Origin: Enterobacter sp. ENT03
GTDB lineage: Bacteria; Pseudomonadota; Gammaproteobacteria; Enterobacterales; Enterobacteriaceae
Direction of reading: 5' to 3'
DNA: 64,000 nt
NCBI RefSeq assembly: GCF_019218745.1
Contig: NZ_JAHUXA010000002.1
Coordinates: 124,001 to 188,000 of the forward strand
The notes below the pieces were generated by a model. That model did no database searches. It saw nothing but the letters and a program-made list of their open reading frames with translations, and was not told the origin of the DNA. The translations under genes were made by a program, and so were the position numbers. Position 1 is the stretch's first letter; the number at the start of each line of letters is the position of its first letter. This document shows positions 40,507 to 49,082 of the stretch, piece after piece.

Positions 40507-43500
40507 ATGCAGGTGTTCAAATCGTTCTGGCAGGCGGGGTATGAGGGTGCCGATCATATCACCCGAAATAATGATGCGCTTTCAATGAATAATGCCACGG
40601 CCCATGATAAAAAACATCCGCAGGATTATCAGGCGCTCGCGCCATTTCAAATAAAAACCGTCAGGGAAAGCGTTGGCTGGCGGTTAGTGGAAAACGAACA
40701 GGGTTACGACTTTTCTTCCGTCGCCGAAAAAATGGCATCAGCAAAAAAGAATGACGTTCAGATTTGCTGGACGATTTGTCATTACGGCTGGCCGGAAAAT
40801 ATAGCGTTCTTTTCCGATGAATTTATTTCGCGCTTCGCTCGACTGTGCGGCGCGCTGGCGGAATTTCTGCGTCCGTATTACGACGAGGCGCCGGTTTATT
40901 CCCCGGTCAATGAAATTTCTTTTACCAGTTGGGGGATTTCAGTGGGGCTATTTGCCCCGTCCCTCAGTCTGATCGACCCGACCGGTATTCACAGCAAACG
41001 GCAGTGGGTTCGTGCCGCCATCGCCGCCAGCGACGCCATCTGGCGGGCCGATCCACGGGCACGCATTTTACACTGCGATCCGATTATCCATCTGGTGCCC
41101 GAGGACGACAGCGCCGAAGCACAGCAACGCGCCAGCGACTGGTACGGCGCGCAGTTTCAGGCCTGGGACATGCTCGCCGGACGTCTGGAGCCGGAGCTGG
41201 GCGGCGCACCGCGTTATCTGGATCTGATAGGCGCGAATTACTACCACAACAATCAGTGGGAAAGCGAAACCAACCGTCGCCTGTGGTGGCATCTGGGGGA
41301 TAGCCGCCGCAAAAGGCTGCACAGCCTGCTGACAGAACTCTGGCTGCGCTACCAGCGTCCGATCCTGCTGGCGGAAACCAGCCATGTGGGCAGCGGGCGG
41401 GGCGCCTGGATCACCGAAACGGCTCGTGAAGTGGCGCAGGCACAAATTGCCGGAGTGGAGATACTGGGGATCTGTCTTTACCCGATCATTGACCGTCCGG
41501 ACTGGGAGGATCTTACCGTCTGGCATCGCAGCGGATTATGGAGTATCGACCCCGCAGGGAGTGACCCTTTTGCACGTCAGCTTGATCCGGTCTATGCCGG
41601 GGCGTTCAACCGCGCCCGGCAGATGCTCGATCATTTTCAATGTTTATTCAGCATGGCGCACAGGGCCTGCCAGGAGAGAAAACCGATGAAAAGAATCTAC
41701 GTTTTTAGCCATCTGCGCTGGGATTTTGTTTTTCAGCGCCCGCAGCATCTGATGACCCGTCTGGCGGAACAGTACGCGATATTTTTTATCGAAGAGCCGG
41801 TCTTTTCCGCTGATGAATCCGCGTTGACCCTGAGCCAGCCTGCGCCGAACGTGACCGTGGTGAAACCGCATACGCCGTCGCCGGTGAGCGGTTTTCACGA
41901 CGGGCAGATCGAGTATATGCAGTCGCTGCTGGCGGAAATTACCGAGGACGACGAAACGCCGATCGTCTGGTTTTATACGCCAATGGCGCTGCCGCTGCTG
42001 AAAGTGTTTTCCCCGGCGCTGGTGGTCTACGACTGCATGGATGAGCTGGCCGCGTTCGAACACGCGCCACGTCAGCTGCTGCAACGTGAATCCGCGCTGC
42101 TCGCACGGGCAGACATTGTTTTCACCGGCGGGCCGAGCCTGTATGCAGCGAAAGCCGGGCGGCATCATAACGTGCACTGTTTTACCAGCAGCGTTGATGC
42201 CGTGCATTTTGAGCAGGCGCTGGATCGCGCTAACCATCACCCTTTACAGGACGCTATTCCCCATCCGCGCCTCGGATTTTGCGGCGTGATCGATGAACGT
42301 ATGGATCTCGGGATGATCAGCGCGCTGGCGGATGCGCATCCCGACTGGCAGCTGGTGATGGTCGGGCCGGTGGTAAAAATCGATCCGGCTACGCTGCCGC
42401 AGCGGCACAATATTCATTACCTCGGCATGCAGCCTTATCAGGCGCTGCCGCACTTTCTGGCGGGCTGGGACGTGTGTCTGATGCCTTTTGCGCTGAACGC
42501 CTCCACGCAGTTTATCAGTCCGACCAAAGTGCTGGAGTATATGGCCGCGCAACTGCCGGTGGTCAGCACGCCCATCACCGACGTGGAAAAACCCTATGGT
42601 CACGTAGTGGCGATTGCCCGCACGCCAGAGGAGTACGTTCGCGCCTGTGAGGCCGCACTGGCAATGAACGAGGCGACCCGCCAGAACCAGCAGCAGGTGA
42701 TGCAGGGTATTGTGGCGGCGACCTCATGGGATCACACCGCGGAAAATATGCACCGGCTGATGGATGATCTGCTGTACCGCACGCCGCCGGAACGCGACCT
42801 CAGCGCCACGGCGGATGTCGCCGTTGAGCTTAACGACGCCTCCGTATTACGCCTGACGCCGCCGCATCCTACTCCCGCGGTGTCCACCCGTTGCCTGATC
42901 CTCGGGGCAGGGCCGACAGGGTTGAGTGCGGCCTTCCATTATGGCGAAGGCGCAACCCTGCTTGAGCGCAATGCTAGCGTCGGCGGACTGTGCCGCTCCA
43001 TCGAAGACCAGGGATTCACCTTCGATTATGCCGGACACATTATGTTTTCCGAGGACAGCTACGTGAAGGCGCTATACGACATGCTGCTCGGCAGCAACCT
43101 GCACTGGCAGGCGCGGGAAGCCTGGGTATATACCGATGGGATATACACCCGTTACCCTTTCCAGGGCGCGCTGTATGGCCTGCCGCCAGGCATCATCAAA
43201 GAGTGTATTCTCGGCGCGGTAGAAGCCCGTTATGGGGTAGCATCGACGGCGAAAACCGTCCCGATCCACAGTGATAAAGACGCTGCCAGTTGTGGAAGCA
43301 ACAGTGCCGGTCAGGTCGTTGATTGCTGTGCGGATGGCAGCATCCCGGACCTCAGCAGTAACGACAGCGTGGAGGTCGGCACGCCGCAGGACAACTTTGA
43401 AAGCTTCATCTATAAGACGTGGGGCGCGGGTATCGCCAGGCACTTTGCCATTCCGTACAACAAAAAACTGTGGACCGTGCCGCTCGCCGATATGGAAACC

Positions 43501-44334
43501 TCCTGGCTGGGCGGGCGCGTACCGCTGCCGGATCTGGCGCAGATCATCGAAGGTGCGCTGACGGAAAAGGGCAAGCCGATGGGCCCGAACGCTTTCTTCG
43601 GTTATCCGCTGAAAGGGGGCTTCCAGGCGCTGATGACGGCATTTTTACCCTTCATTAAAGGCACGGTAGAAACCGGGGCGGACGTGAAGCGTATCTTTGC
43701 CCGACAACATCTGGCAGTGCTGGCGGATGGCAGGCAGTATCGCTATGAGCAGCTGATCAGCACCATGCCGCTGCCGCAGCTGATACGTATCATGGGTGAT
43801 GAAGTGCCTCAACCGGTGCGGGATGCCGCGAACGGGCTGCGGCATGTGTCGGTGCGCTGCGTCAATCTGGGGATTGGCCGGGCAAATCTGACCGATAAAC
43901 ACTGGATCTATTTTGCCGGCCGAACGGTATTCCACCGTATTTTTGTTCAGGGCAACGCCAGCCCGCACTGCAATCCGCAAAACGGCTTTGGTCTGACCTG
44001 CGAAATAAGTTATTCGCCGGATAAGCCGCTGCCGGAGCAGGGACAGGCGCTGATCGACAGATGCATCCGGGAGTGTATTGAAGCGGGCATTTTCAATGCA
44101 GACGATACTATCGTGACCGCAAACCAGGTGGATATTCCCTGCGCCTATGTCATTTATGATCACCAGCGCAAAGAAAATGTCGAAACCGTCAGAAAGTGGC
44201 TGTTATCCCGTGACATTATTCTTTCTGGCCGTTATAGCGAGTGGGAATATTATAATTCCGATCATGCTTTTATTGCCGGCAAAGTCGCCGCGGAAAAAGT
44301 GAAAAACGCCGAATATCGCCATTCAGGCTTATAA
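40507..44334 (+). CDS. Three-domain fusion: glycoside hydrolase - glycosyltransferase - UDP-galactopyranose-mutase-like
   Basis: A 1,275-residue protein starting at ATG 40507 (GCGGAGG seven bases upstream). Residues 1-390 form a GH1/clan-A-like TIM barrel: ICHYGWP, PVNEIS with acid/base Glu136, LIGANYYHN, and nucleophile Glu290 in LLAETSHVG. Residues 394-770 are a GT-B glycosyltransferase (RIYVFSHLRWDFVFQRPQHL, FISPTKVLEYMAAQLPVVST). Residues 795-1275 are an FAD/NAD-binding amine-oxidase-like domain (LGAGPTGLSAAFHYGEGA near 800, SVGGLCRS, SWLGGRVPLPDL), nearest in style to UDP-galactopyranose mutase. No signal peptide or membrane segment is seen. A role in making or remodelling a galactofuranose-like glycan is inferred, not shown. 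Confidence 0.8.
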   Translation: MQVFKSFWQAGYEGADHITRNNDALSMNNATAHDKKHPQDYQALAPFQIKTVRESVGWRLVENEQGYDFSSVAEKMASAKKNDVQICWTICHYGWPENIAFFSDEFISRFARLCGALAEFLRPYYDEAPVYSPVNEISFTSWGISVGLFAPSLSLIDPTGIHSKRQWVRAAIAASDAIWRADPRARILHCDPIIHLVPEDDSAEAQQRASDWYGAQFQAWDMLAGRLEPELGGAPRYLDLIGANYYHNNQWESETNRRLWWHLGDSRRKRLHSLLTELWLRYQRPILLAETSHVGSGRGAWITETAREVAQAQIAGVEILGICLYPIIDRPDWEDLTVWHRSGLWSIDPAGSDPFARQLDPVYAGAFNRARQMLDHFQCLFSMAHRACQERKPMKRIYVFSHLRWDFVFQRPQHLMTRLAEQYAIFFIEEPVFSADESALTLSQPAPNVTVVKPHTPSPVSGFHDGQIEYMQSLLAEITEDDETPIVWFYTPMALPLLKVFSPALVVYDCMDELAAFEHAPRQLLQRESALLARADIVFTGGPSLYAAKAGRHHNVHCFTSSVDAVHFEQALDRANHHPLQDAIPHPRLGFCGVIDERMDLGMISALADAHPDWQLVMVGPVVKIDPATLPQRHNIHYLGMQPYQALPHFLAGWDVCLMPFALNASTQFISPTKVLEYMAAQLPVVSTPITDVEKPYGHVVAIARTPEEYVRACEAALAMNEATRQNQQQVMQGIVAATSWDHTAENMHRLMDDLLYRTPPERDLSATADVAVELNDASVLRLTPPHPTPAVSTRCLILGAGPTGLSAAFHYGEGATLLERNASVGGLCRSIEDQGFTFDYAGHIMFSEDSYVKALYDMLLGSNLHWQAREAWVYTDGIYTRYPFQGALYGLPPGIIKECILGAVEARYGVASTAKTVPIHSDKDAASCGSNSAGQVVDCCADGSIPDLSSNDSVEVGTPQDNFESFIYKTWGAGIARHFAIPYNKKLWTVPLADMETSWLGGRVPLPDLAQIIEGALTEKGKPMGPNAFFGYPLKGGFQALMTAFLPFIKGTVETGADVKRIFARQHLAVLADGRQYRYEQLISTMPLPQLIRIMGDEVPQPVRDAANGLRHVSVRCVNLGIGRANLTDKHWIYFAGRTVFHRIFVQGNASPHCNPQNGFGLTCEISYSPDKPLPEQGQALIDRCIRECIEAGIFNADDTIVTANQVDIPCAYVIYDHQRKENVETVRKWLLSRDIILSGRYSEWEYYNSDHAFIAGKVAAEKVKNAEYRHSGL
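41673..41688 (+). promoter_or_regulatory. Internal ribosome-binding site and ATG at the GH/GT domain border
   Basis: CAGGAGAGAAAACCGATG contains a good AGGAG and an in-frame ATG at 41686. This is exactly where the glycosyltransferase domain starts (MKRIYVFSHLRWDF). It looks like the former start of a separate gene whose upstream stop was lost. It could still produce a shorter two-domain protein. Confidence 0.55.
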
Positions 44335-44341
44335 GCGCATT

Positions 44342-44371
44342 CAGCAGCGGGCTGGTGACAGCCCGCTGCTG
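44342..44371. terminator. Perfect hairpin after the fusion gene
   Basis: CAGCAGCGGGCT pairs perfectly with AGCCCGCTGCTG around a six-base loop, eight bases after the stop. No U-run follows, so it may be a terminator aided by Rho or an mRNA-stabilising structure. Confidence 0.5.
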
Positions 44372-44628
44372 TGGTGGAAATCAATTAAGCCGCTTCGCTA
44401 TATCACGATAAACCATTATTTAGAACAACCTATACCGTAATCATTAATTATTACGTGCGGCGTTTCGTTATATTTGTTGTGGTGTGATTTAAGATAATTC
44501 CAGGCGCTACTGGCACGAATAATATAAAGCCTTTTATATTTGCATCTCGGCTGCCAGCCACTATAGTTAAATAGTGCCTGACGGGGAAATACTTCCCCAG
44601 CTTTACCAAACCCATTGAGGTATTAATT

Positions 44629-44805
44629 ATGACTCAGCAACGTGGCGGTTCCGGTAACTTCTCTCAAGATCGTGAACGCGCATCGGAAGCAGGGAAAAAA
44701 GGCGGCCAGCAAAGCGGCGGCAATTTTAAAAATGACCCTGAAAGAGCCTCTGAAGCCGGTAAAAAAGGCGGTAAAAATAGCCATGGCGGCGGGCGTTCTT
44801 CCTGA
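44629..44805 (+). CDS. yciG: KGG-repeat stress protein (YciG family)
   Basis: 58 residues: MTQQRGGSGNFSQDRERASE, then AGKKGGQQSGGNFKND and a second AGKKGGKNS. The two RASEAGKKGG repeats define the KGG stress-induced family, and E. coli YciG (59 residues) is nearly the same. GAGG lies nine bases upstream. The 294-base gap before it contains CCACTATAGT, close to the -10 shape preferred by RpoS, which controls this family in E. coli and Salmonella. Here it stands alone on the plus strand, away from yciE and katN. Confidence 0.92.
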   Translation: MTQQRGGSGNFSQDRERASEAGKKGGQQSGGNFKNDPERASEAGKKGGKNSHGGGRSS

Positions 44806-44877
44806 TTGCCCATGAGATAACCGGTATTCTTTCATTTGTTGACGTAAATAAATACGTTAAAAATTAAAGAATCGGTA

Positions 44878-44915
44878 CTGGCAATCCTGCACTGACGTGT
44901 GGGGTTGCCATTTTA
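44878..44915 (+). terminator. Probable terminator after the KGG gene
   Basis: TGGCAATCC and GGGTTGCCA form a stem with a 13-base loop, followed by TTTTATTTTG. It lies about 75 bases after the KGG gene stop. It also faces the end of the PncC-like gene from the other side. Confidence 0.6.
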
Positions 44916-44960
44916 TTTTGTGGAATAGAGTAAAAAAATAAATAAGAAAGGTTTTTAAAT

Positions 44961-45458
44961 TTACGCTTTGAATTCTTCAAGCAGCATTATGGCGCCTGCC
45001 ATTGCATAATTTGCTGCCTGTAATAATACCGCTTCGCTGTCACCTTCAAATTTTTTACACTGGGTGTAGGTTTGTGCGCCCGGTAATTCCCAGGCAAACC
45101 ATATTGTTCCGGCAGGCGTTCCATCTTCCCCGCCATCAGGCCCGGCATACCCACTGACGGCAAGCGCCACATCCGCACCCGAATGCGCTATCGCGCCGGC
45201 CGTCATTTCAATGACGGTTTGCTCGCTTACTGCGGTATGGGTTTCAATCGTTTTCTTCTTCACGCCGAGCGTAGTGATTTTTGCTTCATCCGTGAAGGTC
45301 ACAAATCCGCTGCCATAAAAAGCAGGGGTATCTTTTGCTGCACACAATGCAGAGGCGATCTGCCCGCCGGTACAGGATTCGGCAGTCGTCAGATATAATT
45401 TCTTTTCCGTCAGTAAGCGACCTAATTCATTCGCAATAGACGCCGAAGGCATTGTCAT
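44961..45458 (-). CDS. CinA C-terminal-type nicotinamide-nucleotide amidohydrolase (PncC family)
   Basis: 165 residues: LYLTTAESCTGGQIASAL near residue 20, GSGFVTFTDEAKITTLGV and ALAVSGYAGPDGGEDGTPAGTIWFAW. These are the hallmark motifs of stand-alone CinA C-terminal domains, which deamidate nicotinamide mononucleotide in pyridine-nucleotide recycling. AAGGAG lies six bases upstream of the ATG. It follows katN on the same strand beyond a strong hairpin, so it is probably part of the stress cluster. E. coli has two such genes (pncC and ydeJ); I do not assign a symbol. Confidence 0.88.
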   Translation of the reverse strand: MTMPSASIANELGRLLTEKKLYLTTAESCTGGQIASALCAAKDTPAFYGSGFVTFTDEAKITTLGVKKKTIETHTAVSEQTVIEMTAGAIAHSGADVALAVSGYAGPDGGEDGTPAGTIWFAWELPGAQTYTQCKKFEGDSEAVLLQAANYAMAGAIMLLEEFKA

Positions 45459-45474
45459 AACAAACTCCTTAACG

Positions 45475-45506
45475 GAGCGAGCCCGGAATAATATCCGGGC
45501 TCGCTC
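45475..45506 (-). promoter_or_regulatory. 13-bp perfect hairpin between katN and the PncC-like gene
   Basis: GAGCGAGCCCGGA and TCCGGGCTCGCTC pair perfectly around a six-base loop. On the minus strand it follows katN and ends about four bases before the AAGGAG of the next gene, with no U-run. It probably stabilises the katN mRNA end or limits read-through. Confidence 0.6.
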
Positions 45507-45524
45507 AGAATGCGTTGAAAAAAA

Positions 45525-46424
45525 TTAAACGTCTTTTTTCGCGGCGTTATTTTCAATCGGTTCAGCAACTGCACCCAAATCGGTGCCGGTGACCGGGTTG
45601 ATTGAAGGATCAGACTGCGTGCGCTTGATCATCGCCAGCAGATCGCTCTCCTGCTGCGGTGGCAGCGTGACCGAAGCCTTGCCGTCGCCGCCGTCAACCG
45701 CGGGTTGTGGATCTGCAACATAATTGAAGTTCTCGTCGCTGTTCCAGCTACCACGAACGTCTTCACCTTCCGACATATTGAAGTAAGTGTTCGCATACTG
45801 CTCAATCGGCGGCAGTTTACCCGGCGGGAAGTTATTGCGGATCGAGTACAGGGCTTTTTCGAAAGACATCTGGTGCGCCACTTCGCGCGTCATCAAAAAG
45901 CCCAGCGCATCTTTAACACCGGGATCGTCCGTCAGGTTGATCAGACGTTCATAGATGATTTTCGCACGCGCTTCAGCGGCGATATTAGAACGGAGATCCG
46001 CAGTAGGCTCGCCGATGGTATCGATATACGCTGCTGTCCAGGGCACGCCTGCGGAGTTGGTCAGCGGAGTACCGCCGCCGTACAGCAGAGAGGTGATATG
46101 ACTGTCATTACCGCGACCGGTCAGGGAGCGATACAGCTCTGCTTCTTTTTCCGTGCCTTCAGCCAGTTCGCCTTTGGCACCTTTGTTCAGCATACCGACG
46201 AGTGTACCGATGATTTCGAGGTGGCTTAACTCTTCAGTCGCAATATCCAGCAGCATATCTTTGCGGCCTGGATCGTCATCACTCAGACCCTGGGTAAAAT
46301 AGCGGCAGGCGGCAGCGAGTTCGCCCTGCGGACCACCAAACTGCTCAAGTAAAAGGTTAGCGAGGCCTGGGTTAGGCTCTGCTACACGAACGGTGTACTG
46401 TAATTGCTTCACATGTCTAAACAT
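45525..46424 (-). CDS. katN: Manganese catalase KatN
   Basis: Non-heme catalase with a dimanganese centre in a ferritin-like four-helix bundle. The 299 residues carry the expected ligands: Glu in QGELAAACRYF, Glu and His in IATEELSHLEIIG, Glu in AAEARAKIIYERL, and Glu and His in TREVAHQMSFEKAL. The C-terminal 60 residues are a low-complexity tail. In Salmonella katN sits with yciGFE under RpoS; the same partners are here in a different order. E. coli K-12 lacks it. Confidence 0.93.
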   Translation of the reverse strand: MFRHVKQLQYTVRVAEPNPGLANLLLEQFGGPQGELAAACRYFTQGLSDDDPGRKDMLLDIATEELSHLEIIGTLVGMLNKGAKGELAEGTEKEAELYRSLTGRGNDSHITSLLYGGGTPLTNSAGVPWTAAYIDTIGEPTADLRSNIAAEARAKIIYERLINLTDDPGVKDALGFLMTREVAHQMSFEKALYSIRNNFPPGKLPPIEQYANTYFNMSEGEDVRGSWNSDENFNYVADPQPAVDGGDGKASVTLPPQQESDLLAMIKRTQSDPSINPVTGTDLGAVAEPIENNAAKKDV

Positions 46425-46487
46425 AATTTCCTCTGTCTTATCATCGTCGCCCGAAGGCGTGGTCTGCGCCGGTTCTCAGTGGAAAAA

Positions 46488-46994
46488 TTACTTTTTAGCT
46501 TCGGTATCTGGCATTGCAGAACGGATCATGAATTGCTCGGTGACGTCAGGAATATGGGTGATGCACCATTCGGCCATCGCTTTTTCCTGTTCCAGGATTT
46601 GTGCAAATACGCGGGCGCCTTCTTCATCACCAGCCAGTTTTGCAGCGGCGATCAGCGAGGTATAACAGGCAATTTCGAAGTGCTCGAACACATAACCACT
46701 GATAGCGCCTTTCACAACTTCGTCAGGGGTCATCATGCCGCCGACAGCCTGGCCGAGGGCGGCCATTTTGCTCATCGCATCTTTTACAACAGAGTTGGAT
46801 ACACCATTGCGTTCAATGACCTGATCGAGCAGAACTTGTTGCTGACGAGTTTCTTCGATGTGCTGCACAATGCGGGCTTTCAAATCGGGGTAATGCTCCA
46901 GGCGGTCTGCCATTTTCGACAGCATAGACTCAGCTTGTTTTTCCATTGCATGAGCATCACGTAACCAGTCATGATAATTTTCCAGATGAGTCAT
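46488..46994 (-). CDS. yciE: Ferritin-like DUF892 stress protein YciE
   Basis: Starting at MTHLENYHDWLRDAHAMEKQAESML (AGGAGA SD upstream) gives 168 residues, the E. coli YciE length; 12 upstream codons are open but do not fit. The helical DUF892 fold shows MSKMAALGQAVGG and ISGYVFEHFEIACYTSLIAAAKLAGD. Function is unproven, though the fold suggests iron or peroxide handling. It precedes katN by 63 bases and is probably co-transcribed. No YciF partner is present. Confidence 0.9.
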   Translation of the reverse strand: MTHLENYHDWLRDAHAMEKQAESMLSKMADRLEHYPDLKARIVQHIEETRQQQVLLDQVIERNGVSNSVVKDAMSKMAALGQAVGGMMTPDEVVKGAISGYVFEHFEIACYTSLIAAAKLAGDEEGARVFAQILEQEKAMAEWCITHIPDVTEQFMIRSAMPDTEAKK

Positions 46995-47519
46995 ATTACT
47001 TTCTCCTGATATAACATCGTTGTAGGCCATATATACGGAAGGAAAATGCTATCTTCACCATCATAATTTCCCACCGCTACAGGTTTATCGGACACGCTAA
47101 AAACAGCGAAACATAATAATTATTATGTTTCGACGTTTTCGTTAATTTTCTTGCTGGTAGTTAAGCGTAGCACAAGCTTCATTTGGCGCTAACTTAATGC
47201 AAATATTTTTTGTAAATCGGGAGTTTTCATGAATAAGTATTAGTGTTTGATGGGAAAGCAGAAATCCATCCTGCATAATATATCCAATATCCCTTTTCTT
47301 GGTTATTTAGTTGCTATCTAAAATTTGTACATAAGACTAATCCTGAACGCTTGCATAAATTTTTCGAGCAAGTCTTTCTTGACACTATTTAATATCAGGC
47401 CAGGCTTAATAGTGTATTTGGAATTAAATCGCTGGAATTAATGGCATTCCGATAATTATTTACGCTTCATTACAAAGCAGTATTTAACTGCCTTAACAGA
47501 TGTAATACAGGAGGGCACG
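46995..47519. other. Long AT-rich intergenic region
   Basis: 525 bases between divergent yciE and a tiny ORF. It is very AT-rich and contains several T- and A-runs and a TTGACA near 47380, but no pair of promoter boxes I can defend. No gene, tRNA or repeat is visible. It must hold promoters for both directions. Confidence 0.4.
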
Positions 47520-47618
47520 ATGAAATATATGATGAACCCTATGGCTGGCCAAAAAGACGATCCTTCTGAAGCGCCGGAATCAGGCGATAAAACAGATGCC
47601 GATCCGAAGAAGAAGTGA
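47520..47618 (+). CDS. Tiny 32-residue ORF with a strong ribosome-binding site
   Basis: Reads MKYMMNPMAGQKDDPSEAPE, then SGDKTDADPKKK. ACAGGAGGGCAC directly before the ATG is an almost perfect SD. The product is hydrophilic, rich in Asp/Glu/Lys/Pro, with no membrane segment, and so probably disordered. A strong terminator follows 60 bases later, so the unit looks like a real small transcript. I do not recognise a family. The neighbouring stress cluster makes a stress role plausible but unproven. Confidence 0.55.
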   Translation: MKYMMNPMAGQKDDPSEAPESGDKTDADPKKK

Positions 47619-47676
47619 TGTCAGTCTGCTGAAATAGCGCATAGCGCACTATTCCAGTAACTGATCAATCGCAGAA

Positions 47677-47716
47677 GGGGAAAACCAACGCTTAGCGGCA
47701 GGTTTTCCCCTTTTAT
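47677..47716. terminator. Bidirectional terminator
   Basis: AAGGGGAAAACC and GGTTTTCCCCTT form a stem with a 13-base loop, flanked by T-runs (CCCCTTTTATTT) on the plus side. It lies between the tiny ORF and the convergent MFS gene and can serve both. Confidence 0.85.
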
Positions 47717-48964
47717 TTATTGTGCAGAAGGCTTTACCTGCGGCGTATTTTCAAGCCGACGTATCGACGGGGTGAAGCAGGCTGCGACGGTGGCGATAAC
47801 AATAGCCATTGCCGAGGCCAGTAACACCTTGCTGGTGCCGTAGTTCGCTGCCAGGGGACCCGCCGCCAGCTCACCCACCGGGATGGCGACAAACGAGCCT
47901 AGGGCATCATAGGCGTAAACGCGGGCGAGCTTGTCTGGCGGAATATGCGTCTGTAGCGACTGCGCCCATGACACGCCAAATAATCCAAAGCCGATACCCG
48001 CCACCAGAAATGCCGCCATCAGCAGCGCAGGCGAGGGCAGCAGGCTGAGGAACGCTACCGGCAGCGCGCACAGAGTAGTCAGCATCACCCCAATAAACAG
48101 ATCACGCCGTGGCCGCCAGCGAAGGGCAATAAATGACCCGACGATCAGGCCGATGCTCTGCGCGGCAATGATAAATCCCCAGTTTGCCCGTCCAAATGTG
48201 GCATCAGCCACCACCGGACCAAGCACCATTACGATGCCGCTAAAGGCCGCGTTAACGATGGCGAACTGCGCCACAATCGCCCATACCCATGAGCGGGCAA
48301 TGAACTCGTTCCAGCCGTCGCGCAGATCCTGCAAGATATTGGATGACGCGCCCTCTGCGGGTTGCGCAGCGATGCGGGTCAACAGATATAGCGGTGCGGC
48401 AGCAGCAAACCCCAACGCATCCACCGCCAGCCCCCAGCCCGGCCCCATGACACTGGTCAGCATGCCGCCCAGCGAGGCGCCGATAACCGTACCGCCGTAA
48501 ATCCCCAGCTGGATAAAGGCGTTGGCTTCGCGAAGCGCGGGCGCGGGCACCGTTTGCGGCACCATGGCAGAAGATGCAGGAAGCGCGATACCGGCGGCCG
48601 CGCCGTTAACCGATCCCAGCACTACCAGCAGCGTGAGCGTGGCTGAGCCATCCAGCACCGCCCACGCCACCAGCCCCTGTGACAGGGCAGCGACCACCGA
48701 GGAGGAAACCAGCACCAGGCTGCGGGAGTAGCGATCCGCCAGTACGCCGCCAATCAGCAGAAAGGCAACGTTAAACAGCGAACGCGCCGCCACGACGATC
48801 CCAAGCTCGGTGGCAGTGCCGCTCATATCCAGCACCGCAAACGCCAGCGCAATAGGCGCAATGCCGTTACCTAATACGGTGAGCAGGCGGGCGAAAAACA
48901 AATTTCGGAACGGCGCGTAATAAAAAGCTCGCCGGGAACGCGGCGCGTGGCTGTTCGCCGTCAT
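47717..48964 (-). CDS. MFS transporter (drug-efflux type)
   Basis: 415 residues with about 12 hydrophobic segments. The loop between segments 2 and 3 has GGVLADRYSRSLVLV, the MFS motif A. RLLTVLGNGIAPIALAFAVLDMSGTATELG is the usual start of the EntS/MefA-like proton-driven exporter group. No regulator is adjacent, and the 118 bases upstream hold no clear operator. The substrate is unknown. Confidence 0.85.
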   Translation of the reverse strand: MTANSHAPRSRRAFYYAPFRNLFFARLLTVLGNGIAPIALAFAVLDMSGTATELGIVVAARSLFNVAFLLIGGVLADRYSRSLVLVSSSVVAALSQGLVAWAVLDGSATLTLLVVLGSVNGAAAGIALPASSAMVPQTVPAPALREANAFIQLGIYGGTVIGASLGGMLTSVMGPGWGLAVDALGFAAAAPLYLLTRIAAQPAEGASSNILQDLRDGWNEFIARSWVWAIVAQFAIVNAAFSGIVMVLGPVVADATFGRANWGFIIAAQSIGLIVGSFIALRWRPRRDLFIGVMLTTLCALPVAFLSLLPSPALLMAAFLVAGIGFGLFGVSWAQSLQTHIPPDKLARVYAYDALGSFVAIPVGELAAGPLAANYGTSKVLLASAMAIVIATVAACFTPSIRRLENTPQVKPSAQ

Positions 48965-49082
48965 AGTTTGCGTCCGGCGTTAAGCTGGCTGGATCGCGCG
49001 ATAAAGCTCGCAGCACACATGCTGATGTCCTCTTTCGTGTCAATGGCTTACCCTGGCCTGTAGCGGGTAAGGGTGCATTACA

